The position numbers were made by a program, and so were the translations under genes. This document shows, one piece after another, positions 55,569-64,000 of a stretch of DNA of 64,000 bases. Positions within the stretch are counted from its first letter, which is position 1. The number at the start of each line of letters is the position of its first letter. The notes under the pieces were generated by a model. The model was not told where the DNA came from. It saw only the letters and a program-made list of their open reading frames with translations, and did not search any database. The DNA comes from Legionella qingyii (lineage in GTDB: Bacteria; Pseudomonadota; Gammaproteobacteria; Legionellales; Legionellaceae). The stretch spans positions 4,538-68,537 of the forward strand of contig NZ_QHJG01000026.1 of the NCBI RefSeq assembly GCF_003184185.1, given 5' to 3'.

Positions 55569-56741
55569 TTAATCCTTACGCATTTTATCAGAGAATGCTA
55601 TGGGGGTTGGGTATTTCAATACAACAAAATAGGATGACACGATAAAGGTTAAAATAGTAGTTGCTTGAATTAAATTTGAAGCTTTATCCGAAATAAGCTG
55701 AGTGCTTAAAGCAATGCTAGCTACAAGCAATGAAAACTCACTCGCTTGTCCTAAACGAATACCCACCTCTTTCGCAACATGTTTTTTTTCGCCAGATTTT
55801 CCAAGAAGCAAATAAAATAAAACCGGTTTAAACAGCAACACTAAAGCAGATAAAATAAGCGCAGGAATTACAACTTGCTGGGCCAAACCAAAGTTAAAAG
55901 TTGCCCCAATTGAAAAGAAAAACATAACCAGGAAAAAATCCCTTAAAGGCTTGAGGCTCTCTGCAATAAAAAGGGAAATTGGGCTTGCTGCCAACGCAAC
56001 TCCAGCAATAAAAGCACCAATATCTTCTGAAAGACCCATCTTTTGCGCAAGAACAGACAAACCCAGGCACCAGCCAATTGATAATAAAAATACATATTCC
56101 TGAGTTCTGTCAAAACGAGCCAGTAACCGTATTAAAACATATTTCTCAAAAGCAAAAGCAAAAAGACACAATGCAGGTAAATTAATCCCTACTAAAATAA
56201 TATCATCAATGGAAAAACCACCCGTTTGTTGAGCGCCATTAATTAAGATCAGTACAATGATTGCAATGACGTCCTGCATAAGCAACACGCTTATCATCAC
56301 TTCGCCAGTATGTTGATGGTGCAGAATAGTCGTGGGTAATAATTTCAAACCAATTATAGTGCTTGAAAACATCATTGAAGCGCCCAAAATCCATGATTCG
56401 GTCACAGTTAATCCAAAGAATCTGCCAATCCAATATGCAGTCACAGCAAACATAACAGAACTAATTAAAGCAATCCAGGTAACTTTCTTTAACATGTGCA
56501 CGAGATTTTGTGGTTGCAAATGCAATCCAAGCAGGAATAATAGGAAAACTATTCCAACATCACCAATTTGTTTGACAATACTCACATCAGATACAAGTTT
56601 TAGACCCCATGGTCCAAATACTGCGCCGAGAAGGATATACGCAACCAGCAAAGATTGTTTGGTATAAAGAACCAGGGTTGATAAAAATGCAGCGCCTGCG
56701 AAAATTAAGAATATTGTATAAAACACAGAGCCATCATGCAT
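55569..56741 (-). CDS. CPA2-family cation:proton antiporter (KefB-like)
   Basis: 390 residues with about twelve membrane helices throughout, beginning SVFYTIFLIFAGAAFLSTLVLYTKQ and including the CPA2 features GAVFGPWGLKL, GLHLQPQNL, MMFSSTIIGLKLLP, GLSEDIGAFIAGVALA and RLGQASEFSLLVASIAL. No C-terminal TrkA-N or RCK domain, so it is shorter than KefB/KefC and closer to stand-alone exchangers. Probably exchanges Na+ or K+ for protons. GAGGTAC precedes the ATG; coupled to ampE-like gene. Confidence 0.87.
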   Translation of the reverse strand: MHDGSVFYTIFLIFAGAAFLSTLVLYTKQSLLVAYILLGAVFGPWGLKLVSDVSIVKQIGDVGIVFLLFLLGLHLQPQNLVHMLKKVTWIALISSVMFAVTAYWIGRFFGLTVTESWILGASMMFSSTIIGLKLLPTTILHHQHTGEVMISVLLMQDVIAIIVLILINGAQQTGGFSIDDIILVGINLPALCLFAFAFEKYVLIRLLARFDRTQEYVFLLSIGWCLGLSVLAQKMGLSEDIGAFIAGVALAASPISLFIAESLKPLRDFFLVMFFFSIGATFNFGLAQQVVIPALILSALVLLFKPVLFYLLLGKSGEKKHVAKEVGIRLGQASEFSLLVASIALSTQLISDKASNLIQATTILTFIVSSYFVVLKYPTPIAFSDKMRKD

Positions 56742-56966
56742 TGATTTTGTACCTCAATATTAAAATAAAACCGACTTTAATTAAAAAAAAACTGTAAGCC
56801 TGAATAAGCGCAAAAAAACAAGAAGTTGAATACAAATAAAGAGCGTATACTGTGCTTTTACCCAAGGCTACAATTTTATTACTATTAGTAATTCTAACGT
56901 TCTGAAAATTTGACGCAATAATTTTAACCATTAATCCATTAATTAGCTATCAATATTCAATATGAA

Positions 56967-57815
56967 TCAAATCAAAACGGAAAAAGATCCCGTTACTCCA
57001 TTAAGCGCTAATTTGTGCTTCAAACTATCGGCCATATTTTTTGAACCAAATGGACCAACCCTCACGATATAATGTTGCTTATAGTGTTCGATATAAACTG
57101 GAGATGGAGTGATACGTGCTAATTTATCTTTTAAGCGTTTTGCTAGAATTTCGGTTGTAAAAGCACCTGCCTGAAGATAATAATGCGCCTGCCCAGCCGG
57201 TCCCATTAATGTTTCAATTTCAACAGGTGCAGTTCCTTTCGGAAAGACTCCTAGTTTTAAAGCCGCAGCATAGGATAAATCGATAATTCTATCAGAATGA
57301 AATGGCCCTCGATCATTTACTTTAACAATTGCAACTTTTCCATTATTCAAATTTTTAACTTTTACATAAGTAGGTAAAGGTAAGGTCTTATGTGCAGCAG
57401 ACATCACATACATATCATAAGGCTCACCACTTGAAGTTCTTTGTTTGTGGAATTTTGTTCCATACCAGGAAGCAATCCCCCTTGCTTTATATCCCGTTGA
57501 ACTCCTCATCACTTGATATGAGCGACCATCAACAGAATATTCTGATATGTTGCCATATCGACTTAAAGGTTCCTTGGCGGGCACAGGTTCCTTAAAACTG
57601 ATATGCCTCAATTTAGTGGGTGCTCCATCTTGAACTTGAGTATATCGATTCCCTTTGTTCTTATAACGATTATATATGGAATTATTGGAATTCTTATTAT
57701 TTTGAGTTACTTGTCGTGTAGGCTGCTTTGTTTTTGATGATGCAGAATCAAGAGACTGATTTGTAGTTTGACAACCTGCTAATATAATCGTCACGGCAAT
57801 AAGTATCTTTCGCAT
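56967..57815 (-). CDS. rlpA: septal lytic transglycosylase RlpA
   Basis: 282 residues. A lipobox (ILAGCQ) gives outer-membrane lipidation, followed by a low-complexity linker rich in N/K/T (about 20-65). The double-psi beta-barrel domain (about 108-195) shows GIASWYGTKFHKQRTSSGEPYDMY, AAHKTLPL (catalytic-type His) and VNDRGPF (Asp), as in active RlpA. The C-terminal SPOR domain (about 205-282; YLQAGAFTTEILAKRL, YIVRVGPF) binds denuded septal glycan. It cleaves naked glycan strands. Divergent from dacA (172-bp gap), a grouping of wall-editing genes. Confidence 0.93.
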   Translation of the reverse strand: MRKILIAVTIILAGCQTTNQSLDSASSKTKQPTRQVTQNNKNSNNSIYNRYKNKGNRYTQVQDGAPTKLRHISFKEPVPAKEPLSRYGNISEYSVDGRSYQVMRSSTGYKARGIASWYGTKFHKQRTSSGEPYDMYVMSAAHKTLPLPTYVKVKNLNNGKVAIVKVNDRGPFHSDRIIDLSYAAALKLGVFPKGTAPVEIETLMGPAGQAHYYLQAGAFTTEILAKRLKDKLARITPSPVYIEHYKQHYIVRVGPFGSKNMADSLKHKLALNGVTGSFSVLI

Positions 57816-57987
57816 AATTTCTAGTTTTAATTATTGTTTTCTGGCTAATATACAGAAATATCAGATAATTTCGAAGATTTATTTTATTTTGGAAAAAATT
57901 TCATTATTTTTCATCTGCTATTTTGTTGCCTGCAAAAGGCTGTGGTAGTACTATATCCACATTTTTGTAATCGGACTAGATAACAAC

Positions 57988-59223
57988 ATGACAAGAACAA
58001 CGTCTATTTTATTGACAACACTGTTTATCATTACTTTATTTGTACAGTCAACTAACTCTATGGCTGAGGAAGGTACTTTACCAACAAAACCTACTGCAGA
58101 TCTGGAAAGACCCTCACCTACGGTGAATAATAAACCTTTAGTTACTCCTGCAGCTCCAATGCTTAATGCCAAGGCCTACATACTGATCGATGTAAACAGT
58201 GGCAAAATTATTGCTGAGAAAAACAGTGAAGAGCGTTTGCCTCCCGCAAGCTTAACGAAAATGATGACGTTATATGTTATATCTAATGCCCTGCATCATG
58301 AACAAATTCATCTCACTGATAACGTTCGAGTGAGTCGTGATGCCTGGAAAATAGGTGGTTCTCGCATGTTTATCAAAGAGGGCCAACAAGTTCCTGTTGA
58401 AGACCTGCTCAAAGGGATTATCGTAGACTCAGGCAATGATGCATGTGTTGCTATGGCAGAACATGTTGGTGGCACTGAAAATTCATTCACTGATCTTATG
58501 AATCAGCAGGCTCAAAACCTTGGAATGAAAAACAGTCATTTTACTGATAGTACTGGTTTGCCTGACCCTAATCTATATACCACCGCAAAAGATTTAGCGA
58601 TCCTTGGAAGAGCATTAATTGTTGATTTCCCTCAATATTATGATTGGTATAAGCAAAAATGGTTTACCTATAATGGCATTCGTCAACCCAATAGAAATCG
58701 CTTGTTATGGCGCGATAATCAAGTGGATGGTATAAAGACTGGTCATACGAATGAAGCAGGTTTTTGTCTTGTATCCTCTGCAAAACGAGACAATATGCGT
58801 TTACTTGCTGTTGTCCTTGGTGAACCAAGCGACTCTTCTCGTGCTGATGATAGTGAAAAACTACTAAACTATGGTTTTAGATTTTTTGAAACACATCAGC
58901 TTTATAAGTCAGGACAATCAATTTCCGAGCTTCCACTTTATAAAGGGAGTGTTGATAAGATAACTGTAGGCTTAAATGAAGATCAATACATTACTATTCC
59001 TACTGGCCAGTATCAACGTCTTAATATTTCTACTAAAGTTCCCTCATACCTGGAGGCACCAATTAAGAAAGGTGATAAAATAGGTGATTTGGTGGTTCAA
59101 TTTGATAATAACGTTGTATCAACCCGACCTCTTTATGCTTTGCAAGATGTTGAATCAGGTGGTATTTATACTCGAACAAAAGACTCAATCCGTTTGGCTT
59201 TTAAACGCTGGTTTGGCTCTTAG
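57988..59223 (+). CDS. dacA: D-alanyl-D-alanine carboxypeptidase (PBP5/6 type)
   Basis: 411 residues. Signal peptide to about residue 25, then the DD-peptidase domain with SLTK (S88, K91), SGN (148-150) and KTG (250-252), and the C-terminal PBP5_C beta domain. The very C-terminus (SIRLAFKRWFGS) is the amphipathic anchor helix that holds PBP5 to the inner-membrane face. It removes terminal D-Ala from peptidoglycan stems and controls cross-linking. First of dacA-ybeD-lipB, a conserved gamma-proteobacterial cluster (18-bp gap to ybeD). Confidence 0.95.
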   Translation: MTRTTSILLTTLFIITLFVQSTNSMAEEGTLPTKPTADLERPSPTVNNKPLVTPAAPMLNAKAYILIDVNSGKIIAEKNSEERLPPASLTKMMTLYVISNALHHEQIHLTDNVRVSRDAWKIGGSRMFIKEGQQVPVEDLLKGIIVDSGNDACVAMAEHVGGTENSFTDLMNQQAQNLGMKNSHFTDSTGLPDPNLYTTAKDLAILGRALIVDFPQYYDWYKQKWFTYNGIRQPNRNRLLWRDNQVDGIKTGHTNEAGFCLVSSAKRDNMRLLAVVLGEPSDSSRADDSEKLLNYGFRFFETHQLYKSGQSISELPLYKGSVDKITVGLNEDQYITIPTGQYQRLNISTKVPSYLEAPIKKGDKIGDLVVQFDNNVVSTRPLYALQDVESGGIYTRTKDSIRLAFKRWFGS

Positions 59224-59241
59224 GATTTATAGGGTATAAGG

Positions 59242-59505
59242 ATGGAAAAAACAACTTTAATTGAATTTCCCTGTTATTTTCCTATAAAAATAATAGGGAA
59301 TAATTCAACTGTCTTTCTTGAAGAGATCAGAGAAATTACCGTCACACACTTTCCTAATATTGCGGAAGATGCGCTGACTCATAAAATGAGTAAAGATTCG
59401 AATTATTTAGCTATAACTGTTACTGTTTATGCTGAAAATCAAGAGATACTGGATACATTTTATAGAGCCATTACGCAGCATCCAGAAGTAAAAATGGTTC
59501 TATAA
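59242..59505 (+). CDS. ybeD: YbeD/DUF493 family protein
   Basis: 87 residues; matches UPF0250 with [34 protein letters not shown] segment and MVL at the C-terminus. Ferredoxin-like fold, cytosolic; the function is unclear, but the gene is almost always between dacA and lipB, as here. AGGG lies eight bases before the ATG. Its TAA overlaps the lipB ATG by one base. Confidence 0.92.
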   Translation: MEKTTLIEFPCYFPIKIIGNNSTVFLEEIREITVTHFPNIAEDALTHKMSKDSNYLAITVTVYAENQEILDTFYRAITQHPEVKMVL

Positions 59506-60107
59506 TGAAAATACGACAGCTAGGTATTCAAAATTACAATGATGTTTGGCTGCAAATGAAAGAATTTACACAAAACCGTGATGTAAATACCCAAGATGAA
59601 CTTTGGTTATTAGAACACTCCCCTGTCTATACGCAAGGACAAGCAGGTAAACCCGAACACATACTTAATCCTGCATCCATACCCGTTGTGCAATCAGATC
59701 GAGGAGGACAAGTAACCTACCATGGACCAGGCCAGCTCGTTGCCTATGTTTTAATGGATATCAGTAGGAAAAACCTAGGTATAAGATCATTGGTGAGTCA
59801 ATTAGAACAGATCTTAATTTCTGTTCTTGCACAGTATCAAATAGAAGGTTCTATTCGTTGTGGAGCACCTGGGGTTTATGTTAATGATAAAAAAATAGCC
59901 TCAATCGGTTTAAGAGTAAAAAATGGTTGTACTTATCACGGAATTGCACTTAATGTTGATATGGACTTAAAACCTTTTTCAGGAATAAATCCATGTGGAT
60001 TTGCAAAAATGGAAATGACTCAAATAAGCAAGTTTGTTCCATCTGTGCAAATAGAGGAAGTAAATCAGCATTTCGTGCAATATTTTCTGCAACAATTTTA
60101 TCCCTGA
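59505..60107 (+). CDS. lipB: octanoyl-ACP:protein octanoyltransferase
   Basis: 200 residues, normal length. It transfers octanoyl from ACP to lipoyl domains such as AceF, the first step of lipoate synthesis. Seen: [59 protein letters not shown] (catalytic Lys) and [15 protein letters not shown] (catalytic Cys). It is translationally coupled to ybeD. lipA is not in the window. Confidence 0.95.
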   Translation: MKIRQLGIQNYNDVWLQMKEFTQNRDVNTQDELWLLEHSPVYTQGQAGKPEHILNPASIPVVQSDRGGQVTYHGPGQLVAYVLMDISRKNLGIRSLVSQLEQILISVLAQYQIEGSIRCGAPGVYVNDKKIASIGLRVKNGCTYHGIALNVDMDLKPFSGINPCGFAKMEMTQISKFVPSVQIEEVNQHFVQYFLQQFYP

Positions 60108-60114
60108 AATAAAT

Positions 60115-62172
60115 ATGAACTTGTTCGTAGATTATGTACAGCCACTTACTGACTGGTTGCAACAGAACCCTCACTGGTCTTTATTTATCACGTTTTTAAT
60201 TTCCCTGACTGAGTCTCTAGCGATTGTGGGTAGTATTGTACCTGGCAGTGTTACCATGACTGCCATTGGAATACTTGCGGGCTCAGGGATTATGCGTATT
60301 GATCTTACGTTATTATCTGCGATTTTAGGAGCGGTTGCTGGTGATAGTCTTAGTTATCTCCTGGGGTATTACTATAGTGACCGGTTGACTGAAATTTGGC
60401 CATTTAGTAAGTATCCACGTTGGCTACAATATGGCAAAGATTTTTTTGAAACACACGGTGGTAAAAGTGTACTAATTGGTCGCTTTGTGGGTCCTCTACG
60501 CTCAATTATTCCCGTCATTGCAGGTATACTGCATATGAAGCAATGGCGATTTTTTGTAGCAAATGTTATATCAGCGATTGGCTGGTCTCTTTTATACATA
60601 ATGCCTGGTGTTGCAATAGGAGCTGCGAGTCATGAACTATCCACTGAAAGTGCAACGCGCTTATTTATATTAATTCTTATTTTGCTTGCTGGACTTTGGT
60701 TTATTAGTTTATTTATAAAACGAATAATTGGATTATTAAGTTCTATTTTAAAATTACACTTACACACCTTTTGGCTAAAGCTAAAAAATAACTCTATTTT
60801 TGTTTATGTGTATCAGGTAATTACACCTCGTGGCGAATCAAATCACTATCACACTGCTGCCATTGTATTGATAACTGTCATTTGTCTGCTTTTTTTCCTT
60901 ATCCTCTTAGGCTTAACTGCATCGACTCAATATCTAACGTTGGTTAATTATCCAGCTTATTTATTCTTACAAAGTTTTAACACACCAACATTAAAAATAT
61001 TTTTTATCTTTTGTAGTCAATTAGCCTCTACAACAACGATAATCAGTCTCTTTATCATTTGTTGTTGCTGGTTTATTTACAGCAAAAATAAAGCGGCAGT
61101 TATTTATTTATCTAGCCTCACTATATTTAGTATTTTATTAGCCCTATCACTTGGATATTTTATTCATAGCCCAAGGCCTGCTGGATTATTGATTGTGATG
61201 CCTGGTTCTTCATTTCCCGCAGTTAATCTTTTGATTGCTACAGCATTGTATGGATTTATTTTATTTTACATCAATAATACCTACGACTTGTTCATCAACA
61301 TGTCAAAGCCTGTTGTATACTCTGTTCTTGGCTTGAGTGGTTTAGGTGCTCTTTATTTAGGAGATTATTGGCTTACAGATATTTTAGCATCCTACTTTGC
61401 CGGTACAGCAATTTGCTTAATTCACTGCTTGATTTATAGAAAATCTAATATTCTGCAAAAAAAAGCAATACCTTCAGTATTAATGATTTCTCTGCTTTTT
61501 ATCGGAGTTCTTTTATCTTCATTTGGATCCACTTATCTGAATTTTAAAACTATATCTTATAGCCATACGCCCTATCATAAAAAATTTACTTTGAGCGAAA
61601 AAACATGGTGGGAACAAGAGAAGCCTACTCTACCCATTTATCAATTCAGTAGGATAGGTAAGCGAATTAGTTTATTAAACCTTCAATTCTCAGGTAATTT
61701 GGATACGTTGCAAAGTAATCTTGAAAAAAATGGATGGAAATCACACACAGATTCATTTTTTACCAACTTACTTCGACGAATAAGTCAAAAACCAAATAGC
61801 ATTAAACTGCCATTACTTACTCAGTTATATGAGAATAAAGCACCTATGCTGATCATGACCTATACAGATCAACAAACCAAGTTATCTTTGGAATTAAGAA
61901 TTTGGGAATCAAGTTTTAACTTCTTAGAATCAAACCAACCCCTATGGATTGGTAGTGTGCATCCGTCCAATCGCCCGAACAAGCAAATGAGTAATCAGGG
62001 CTATTTTCCAAACCCAATCAACCCACTAAATTATATGTTTAAATCTGAAAATCCTTTTGCAGTTAAACAAATCAAATTGCCAGAGACTATGATTAAAACA
62101 ACAATATATCCAACACAGCCCTACTTAACGCTTATTAAAGAAAAATGCATCGACAATACCAATACCTATTAA
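60115..62172 (+). CDS. lssY: LssY-like protein: DedA + PAP2-like + LssY_C domains
   Basis: 685 residues, multi-pass membrane protein. Residues about 1-200 are a DedA/VTT domain (SLTESLAIVGSIVPGSVTM, GRFVGPLRSIIPVIAGILHM). About 245-455 is a PAP2-like domain with HSPRPAGL, but the usual PSGH is GSSFPAV and the usual HxxxD is GDYWLTD, so both catalytic His are missing. The last 190 residues match the LssY C-terminal domain (WKSHTDSF, LELRIWES, QPLWIGSVHP). The name comes from the L. pneumophila lss locus. It starts 7 bp after lipB, so is probably co-transcribed. Lipid transport or scramblase function is possible. Confidence 0.87.
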   Translation: MNLFVDYVQPLTDWLQQNPHWSLFITFLISLTESLAIVGSIVPGSVTMTAIGILAGSGIMRIDLTLLSAILGAVAGDSLSYLLGYYYSDRLTEIWPFSKYPRWLQYGKDFFETHGGKSVLIGRFVGPLRSIIPVIAGILHMKQWRFFVANVISAIGWSLLYIMPGVAIGAASHELSTESATRLFILILILLAGLWFISLFIKRIIGLLSSILKLHLHTFWLKLKNNSIFVYVYQVITPRGESNHYHTAAIVLITVICLLFFLILLGLTASTQYLTLVNYPAYLFLQSFNTPTLKIFFIFCSQLASTTTIISLFIICCCWFIYSKNKAAVIYLSSLTIFSILLALSLGYFIHSPRPAGLLIVMPGSSFPAVNLLIATALYGFILFYINNTYDLFINMSKPVVYSVLGLSGLGALYLGDYWLTDILASYFAGTAICLIHCLIYRKSNILQKKAIPSVLMISLLFIGVLLSSFGSTYLNFKTISYSHTPYHKKFTLSEKTWWEQEKPTLPIYQFSRIGKRISLLNLQFSGNLDTLQSNLEKNGWKSHTDSFFTNLLRRISQKPNSIKLPLLTQLYENKAPMLIMTYTDQQTKLSLELRIWESSFNFLESNQPLWIGSVHPSNRPNKQMSNQGYFPNPINPLNYMFKSENPFAVKQIKLPETMIKTTIYPTQPYLTLIKEKCIDNTNTY

Positions 62173-62398
62173 TAAATTGACAGGCTTAACTCATTAAGAT
62201 AATTTGTTTGGACATTTTGTCCGGATGTACTTCAGAATCATATCTTTCCTTCAAGATAATTCATTTTAAAACTCTGGTATGGACAGCGTGACTATAGTTC
62301 ATGAAACCAAAGCTCAAGCCACCCATAATCTATACATATACGAAAAATACTGTTATAACTATATAGTTTTAAAGTAAATATCACTTAATTTTGAGAGT

Positions 62399-63013
62399 AT
62401 GGCTCAAATGTATACACTGGGAAAATTAATACAAAGTCTTTTTCCATTAATTGCTCTAGTACTCTTTATTATTGGAATTAAAAGAAAAGCTATTTATTAC
62501 ATCATTTCATCTCTTTGGCTTAGCCTTATTGCGCTACTCATTCATTTTCAGTTCTCTGGAAATCAAATTTTTGGAACCTATTTTAACTATCTTAATGCCG
62601 GAATCTATTCGTTTAATTTACTTATCTTGCTACTTGCCTTAATACTAGTCATATCGCATTTAAGTATAAATGGTCCTACTTTTAAATACACATATACCTT
62701 GATTAATGCATTTTTAGTTGTAGGAGCATTTATTGTTATTAGTAATCTGTGGATTAATGCTTTTTTTATAGAAAATAAGATGGAAGGAACGCCCATAATG
62801 CAAGTGGCTCTCTTTGAAAAACCTGGGTATTGCGATAGTAAGTATGTATTTTATAAAATTGATAGTGACAGCTCAGTCGCGTATCTTTGTCCAAACCATT
62901 ATGGTTTATTACCCTCCATAGGACATTTAGCAACGAGTCCCGATTTCATTGCGACACAATTATCATTACCAATAAAAAAACAAATACTATTAAAACAAAA
63001 AAATAAAAGTTAA
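62399..63013 (+). CDS. small membrane protein, possibly LssZ
   Basis: 204 residues with four membrane helices (about 10-28, 33-50, 70-92, 105-125), followed by an extracytoplasmic tail with a Cys pair (GYCDSKYVFYK and VAYLCPNHYG) and a basic end. Position after lssY, matching the lssY-lssZ order in L. pneumophila, suggests LssZ of the putative type I secretion locus, but I cannot confirm this from sequence and the ABC and HlyD components are not next to it. The ATG at 62399 follows GAGAG. A 226-bp gap to lssY suggests its own promoter. Confidence 0.65.
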   Translation: MAQMYTLGKLIQSLFPLIALVLFIIGIKRKAIYYIISSLWLSLIALLIHFQFSGNQIFGTYFNYLNAGIYSFNLLILLLALILVISHLSINGPTFKYTYTLINAFLVVGAFIVISNLWINAFFIENKMEGTPIMQVALFEKPGYCDSKYVFYKIDSDSSVAYLCPNHYGLLPSIGHLATSPDFIATQLSLPIKKQILLKQKNKS

Positions 63014-63101
63014 ACGTATTGATACGTTCCAAGTAGAGAATCAATAAAATAGAATAAAGCACTACGTAATTTTATTTAAGAGAGAAGTCTGGGAGGTTAA
63101 A

Positions 63102-63863
63102 TTGTTCTTTGCATTAATATTTGATAACATGCCAACAATCCATCACTCTAGTATTTCTATGAAACGGTTATTTGCATTTGTCATAATGATATTTAGCCTT
63201 AATTGCTATCCTATGGCTCCTAAGCTTAATTGGGATCAAGCAGTAGACCGAGCAATAAAACGATATGGCTTACGTGTTGAACCACAACTGAAATCTTATT
63301 TCTCCAAAGCAAAGGTAAGTTATCCCCCGAGTAATATTGCTTTACTTGCCTTTAAATCAGAAAGAAAAGTTGAACTCTGGGCTAAGAACTCTAATCAATC
63401 ATGGAAACATATCCATGACTACCCTTTAACTGGATTCAGTGGTCGTCTAGGTCCTAAGTTACGTGAGAATGATAAACAAATTCCCGAGGGTGTCTATAAG
63501 TTAGTCAATTTTAATCCATTCAGTAGCATGCATTTGTCAATGATGATTAATTATCCCAATAATTTTGATAAACAAAAAGGTTATCAAGATGGGAGAAGAA
63601 ATTTAGGCAATAATATTTTTATTCATGGGAAAAATTTATCTGTAGGTTGTTTAGCTGTAGGCGATCTTGCTATAGATCAGCTTTTTGTTTTGGCACGACG
63701 TGTTGGTTTAAATAATATTCAGGTAATTATTGCACCTAACGATTTGCGTAAAAGCAAGCCCTCTACCACCACATTTGCGCAGCCCCGATGGCTTCCTGAA
63801 TTATATAAGCAAATTGCAGAATCATTAAAACCTTTTGATAAAGAAAAAAATTATACTGCTTAA
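63102..63863 (+). CDS. YkuD-type L,D-transpeptidase
   Basis: 253 residues. Signal-like region after an internal Met (MKRLFAFVIMIFSLNCYPM). The best ribosome site (GGGAGG, 63091-63096) serves a TTG at 63102, so I take that start; an ATG at 63159 would give the signal peptide at the very N-terminus and cannot be excluded. The catalytic domain holds IFIHGKNLSVGCLAVGD with the YkuD His and nucleophilic Cys in the order HGxxxxxGC. It is probably periplasmic and makes 3-3 peptidoglycan cross-links or anchors proteins. Preceded by a LAFKSERKVELW strand typical of the family. Confidence 0.85.
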   Translation: MFFALIFDNMPTIHHSSISMKRLFAFVIMIFSLNCYPMAPKLNWDQAVDRAIKRYGLRVEPQLKSYFSKAKVSYPPSNIALLAFKSERKVELWAKNSNQSWKHIHDYPLTGFSGRLGPKLRENDKQIPEGVYKLVNFNPFSSMHLSMMINYPNNFDKQKGYQDGRRNLGNNIFIHGKNLSVGCLAVGDLAIDQLFVLARRVGLNNIQVIIAPNDLRKSKPSTTTFAQPRWLPELYKQIAESLKPFDKEKNYTA

Positions 63864-63870
63864 AATCTAG

Positions 63871-63920
63871 GGGTCTAATAACATTTCATTTAGTTCCGCC
63901 TAATTCCCGCGCTTTATGCC
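63871..63920. repeat. partial copy of the MITE-like element
   Basis: GGGTCTAATAACATTTCATTTAGTTCCGCC... differs by a few bases from the left end of the element at 962-1005 (ATTTCATTTA, TTCCGCCT, CTTTATGC shared in order) and is also preceded by TA. The partner right end is not in the window. (First 30 bases are 63871-63900.). Confidence 0.55.
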
Positions 63921-63926
63921 TGAGAG

Positions 63927-63953
63927 ATGGTCACAAAGAGTGACCATTATTTT
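63927..63953 (+). terminator. rho-independent terminator after the L,D-transpeptidase gene
   Basis: Perfect 8-bp stem ATGGTCAC (63927-63934) / GTGACCAT (63940-63947) with 5-base loop AAAGA, followed by TATTTTTA. It lies 63 bases after the stop and at the end of the repeat copy, which may have brought it. Confidence 0.75.
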
Positions 63954-64000
63954 TAAAAAAAGAATAATTTTTTTTGAAGTGCATGAAGATATGTGATCCA

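Noticed and set aside
1..64000. CRISPR array, tRNA, rRNA or riboswitch
   Set aside because: No evenly spaced repeats, cloverleaf-like sequences or known leader motifs were recognised on either strand by eye.

Overview
The window looks like a chromosomal segment of a Legionella species (gamma-proteobacteria), AT-rich by eye and not L. pneumophila-specific as far as I can tell. The basis is: a pilBCD cluster; an LssY-type three-domain protein beside dacA-ybeD-lipB; many lineage-restricted genes that look like Dot/Icm effectors (ankyrin, papain-like, 2H-like, DUF5630-like); PmrA-type promoter boxes; and short dispersed inverted repeats containing a GGTGCAGCGAAGCG core. No rRNA, tRNA, CRISPR array, intact insertion sequence or phage was seen.

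Layout. 0-1.2 kb: the 5' end of an unknown minus-strand gene, a small unknown gene and a MITE-like repeat. 1.2-9.3 kb: divergent pbpC and a giant bacterial alpha-2-macroglobulin (peptidoglycan synthase plus periplasmic protease trap). 9.6-10.1 kb: a YqhA-family membrane protein. 10.4-17.9 kb: an accessory block of putative effector and signalling genes, namely a 2H-like protein, two unknowns, two adjacent proteins with a permuted papain-like His/Cys arrangement, a GAF-adenylate cyclase and a second 2H-like protein. 18-25.8 kb: a PepN-like aminopeptidase with an altered GAMEN motif, an ankyrin/transmembrane protein, a short-chain dehydrogenase, hpt, a DUF1820 gene and a methyltransferase. 26-30.8 kb: pilB-pilC-pilD and a YjjG-like HAD phosphatase. 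30.9-36 kb: fatty acid hydroxylase family protein, CBS protein, an HPF-cold-shock fusion, gene remnants, a frameshifted RlmM-like methyltransferase and a second dehydrogenase. 36.1-37.8 kb: a YafY-EVE-GyrI operon. 38-41.2 kb: an effector-like flavoprotein and a DUF5630-like protein. 41.3-47.6 kb: a fused CopA-CopB copper oxidase/outer-membrane protein, a large membrane protein, a rhodanese and an effector candidate. 47.8-54.3 kb: a GNAT acetyltransferase and the pyruvate dehydrogenase operon aceE-aceF-lpdA. 54.4-57.8 kb: a Cys-rich lipoprotein, AmpE-like protein, antiporter and RlpA. 58-63.9 kb: dacA-ybeD-lipB-lssY, a small membrane protein (possibly LssZ) and a YkuD-type L,D-transpeptidase.

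The most striking pattern is regulatory. Three genes (starts 11526, 14066 and 38037) carry the same promoter layout: TTAAT direct repeats with an 11-bp period, then exactly 10 bp to a -10 hexamer. This matches the PmrA box of Legionella effector genes and links unrelated proteins of unknown function into one probable regulon. Other notable points are the CopA-CopB fusion, a PAP2 domain in LssY without its catalytic histidines, the GASEP aminopeptidase, a cyclase whose base-selecting lysine is alanine, and a one-base frameshift splitting an rRNA methyltransferase. All calls rest on reading motifs and context; no database search was run.
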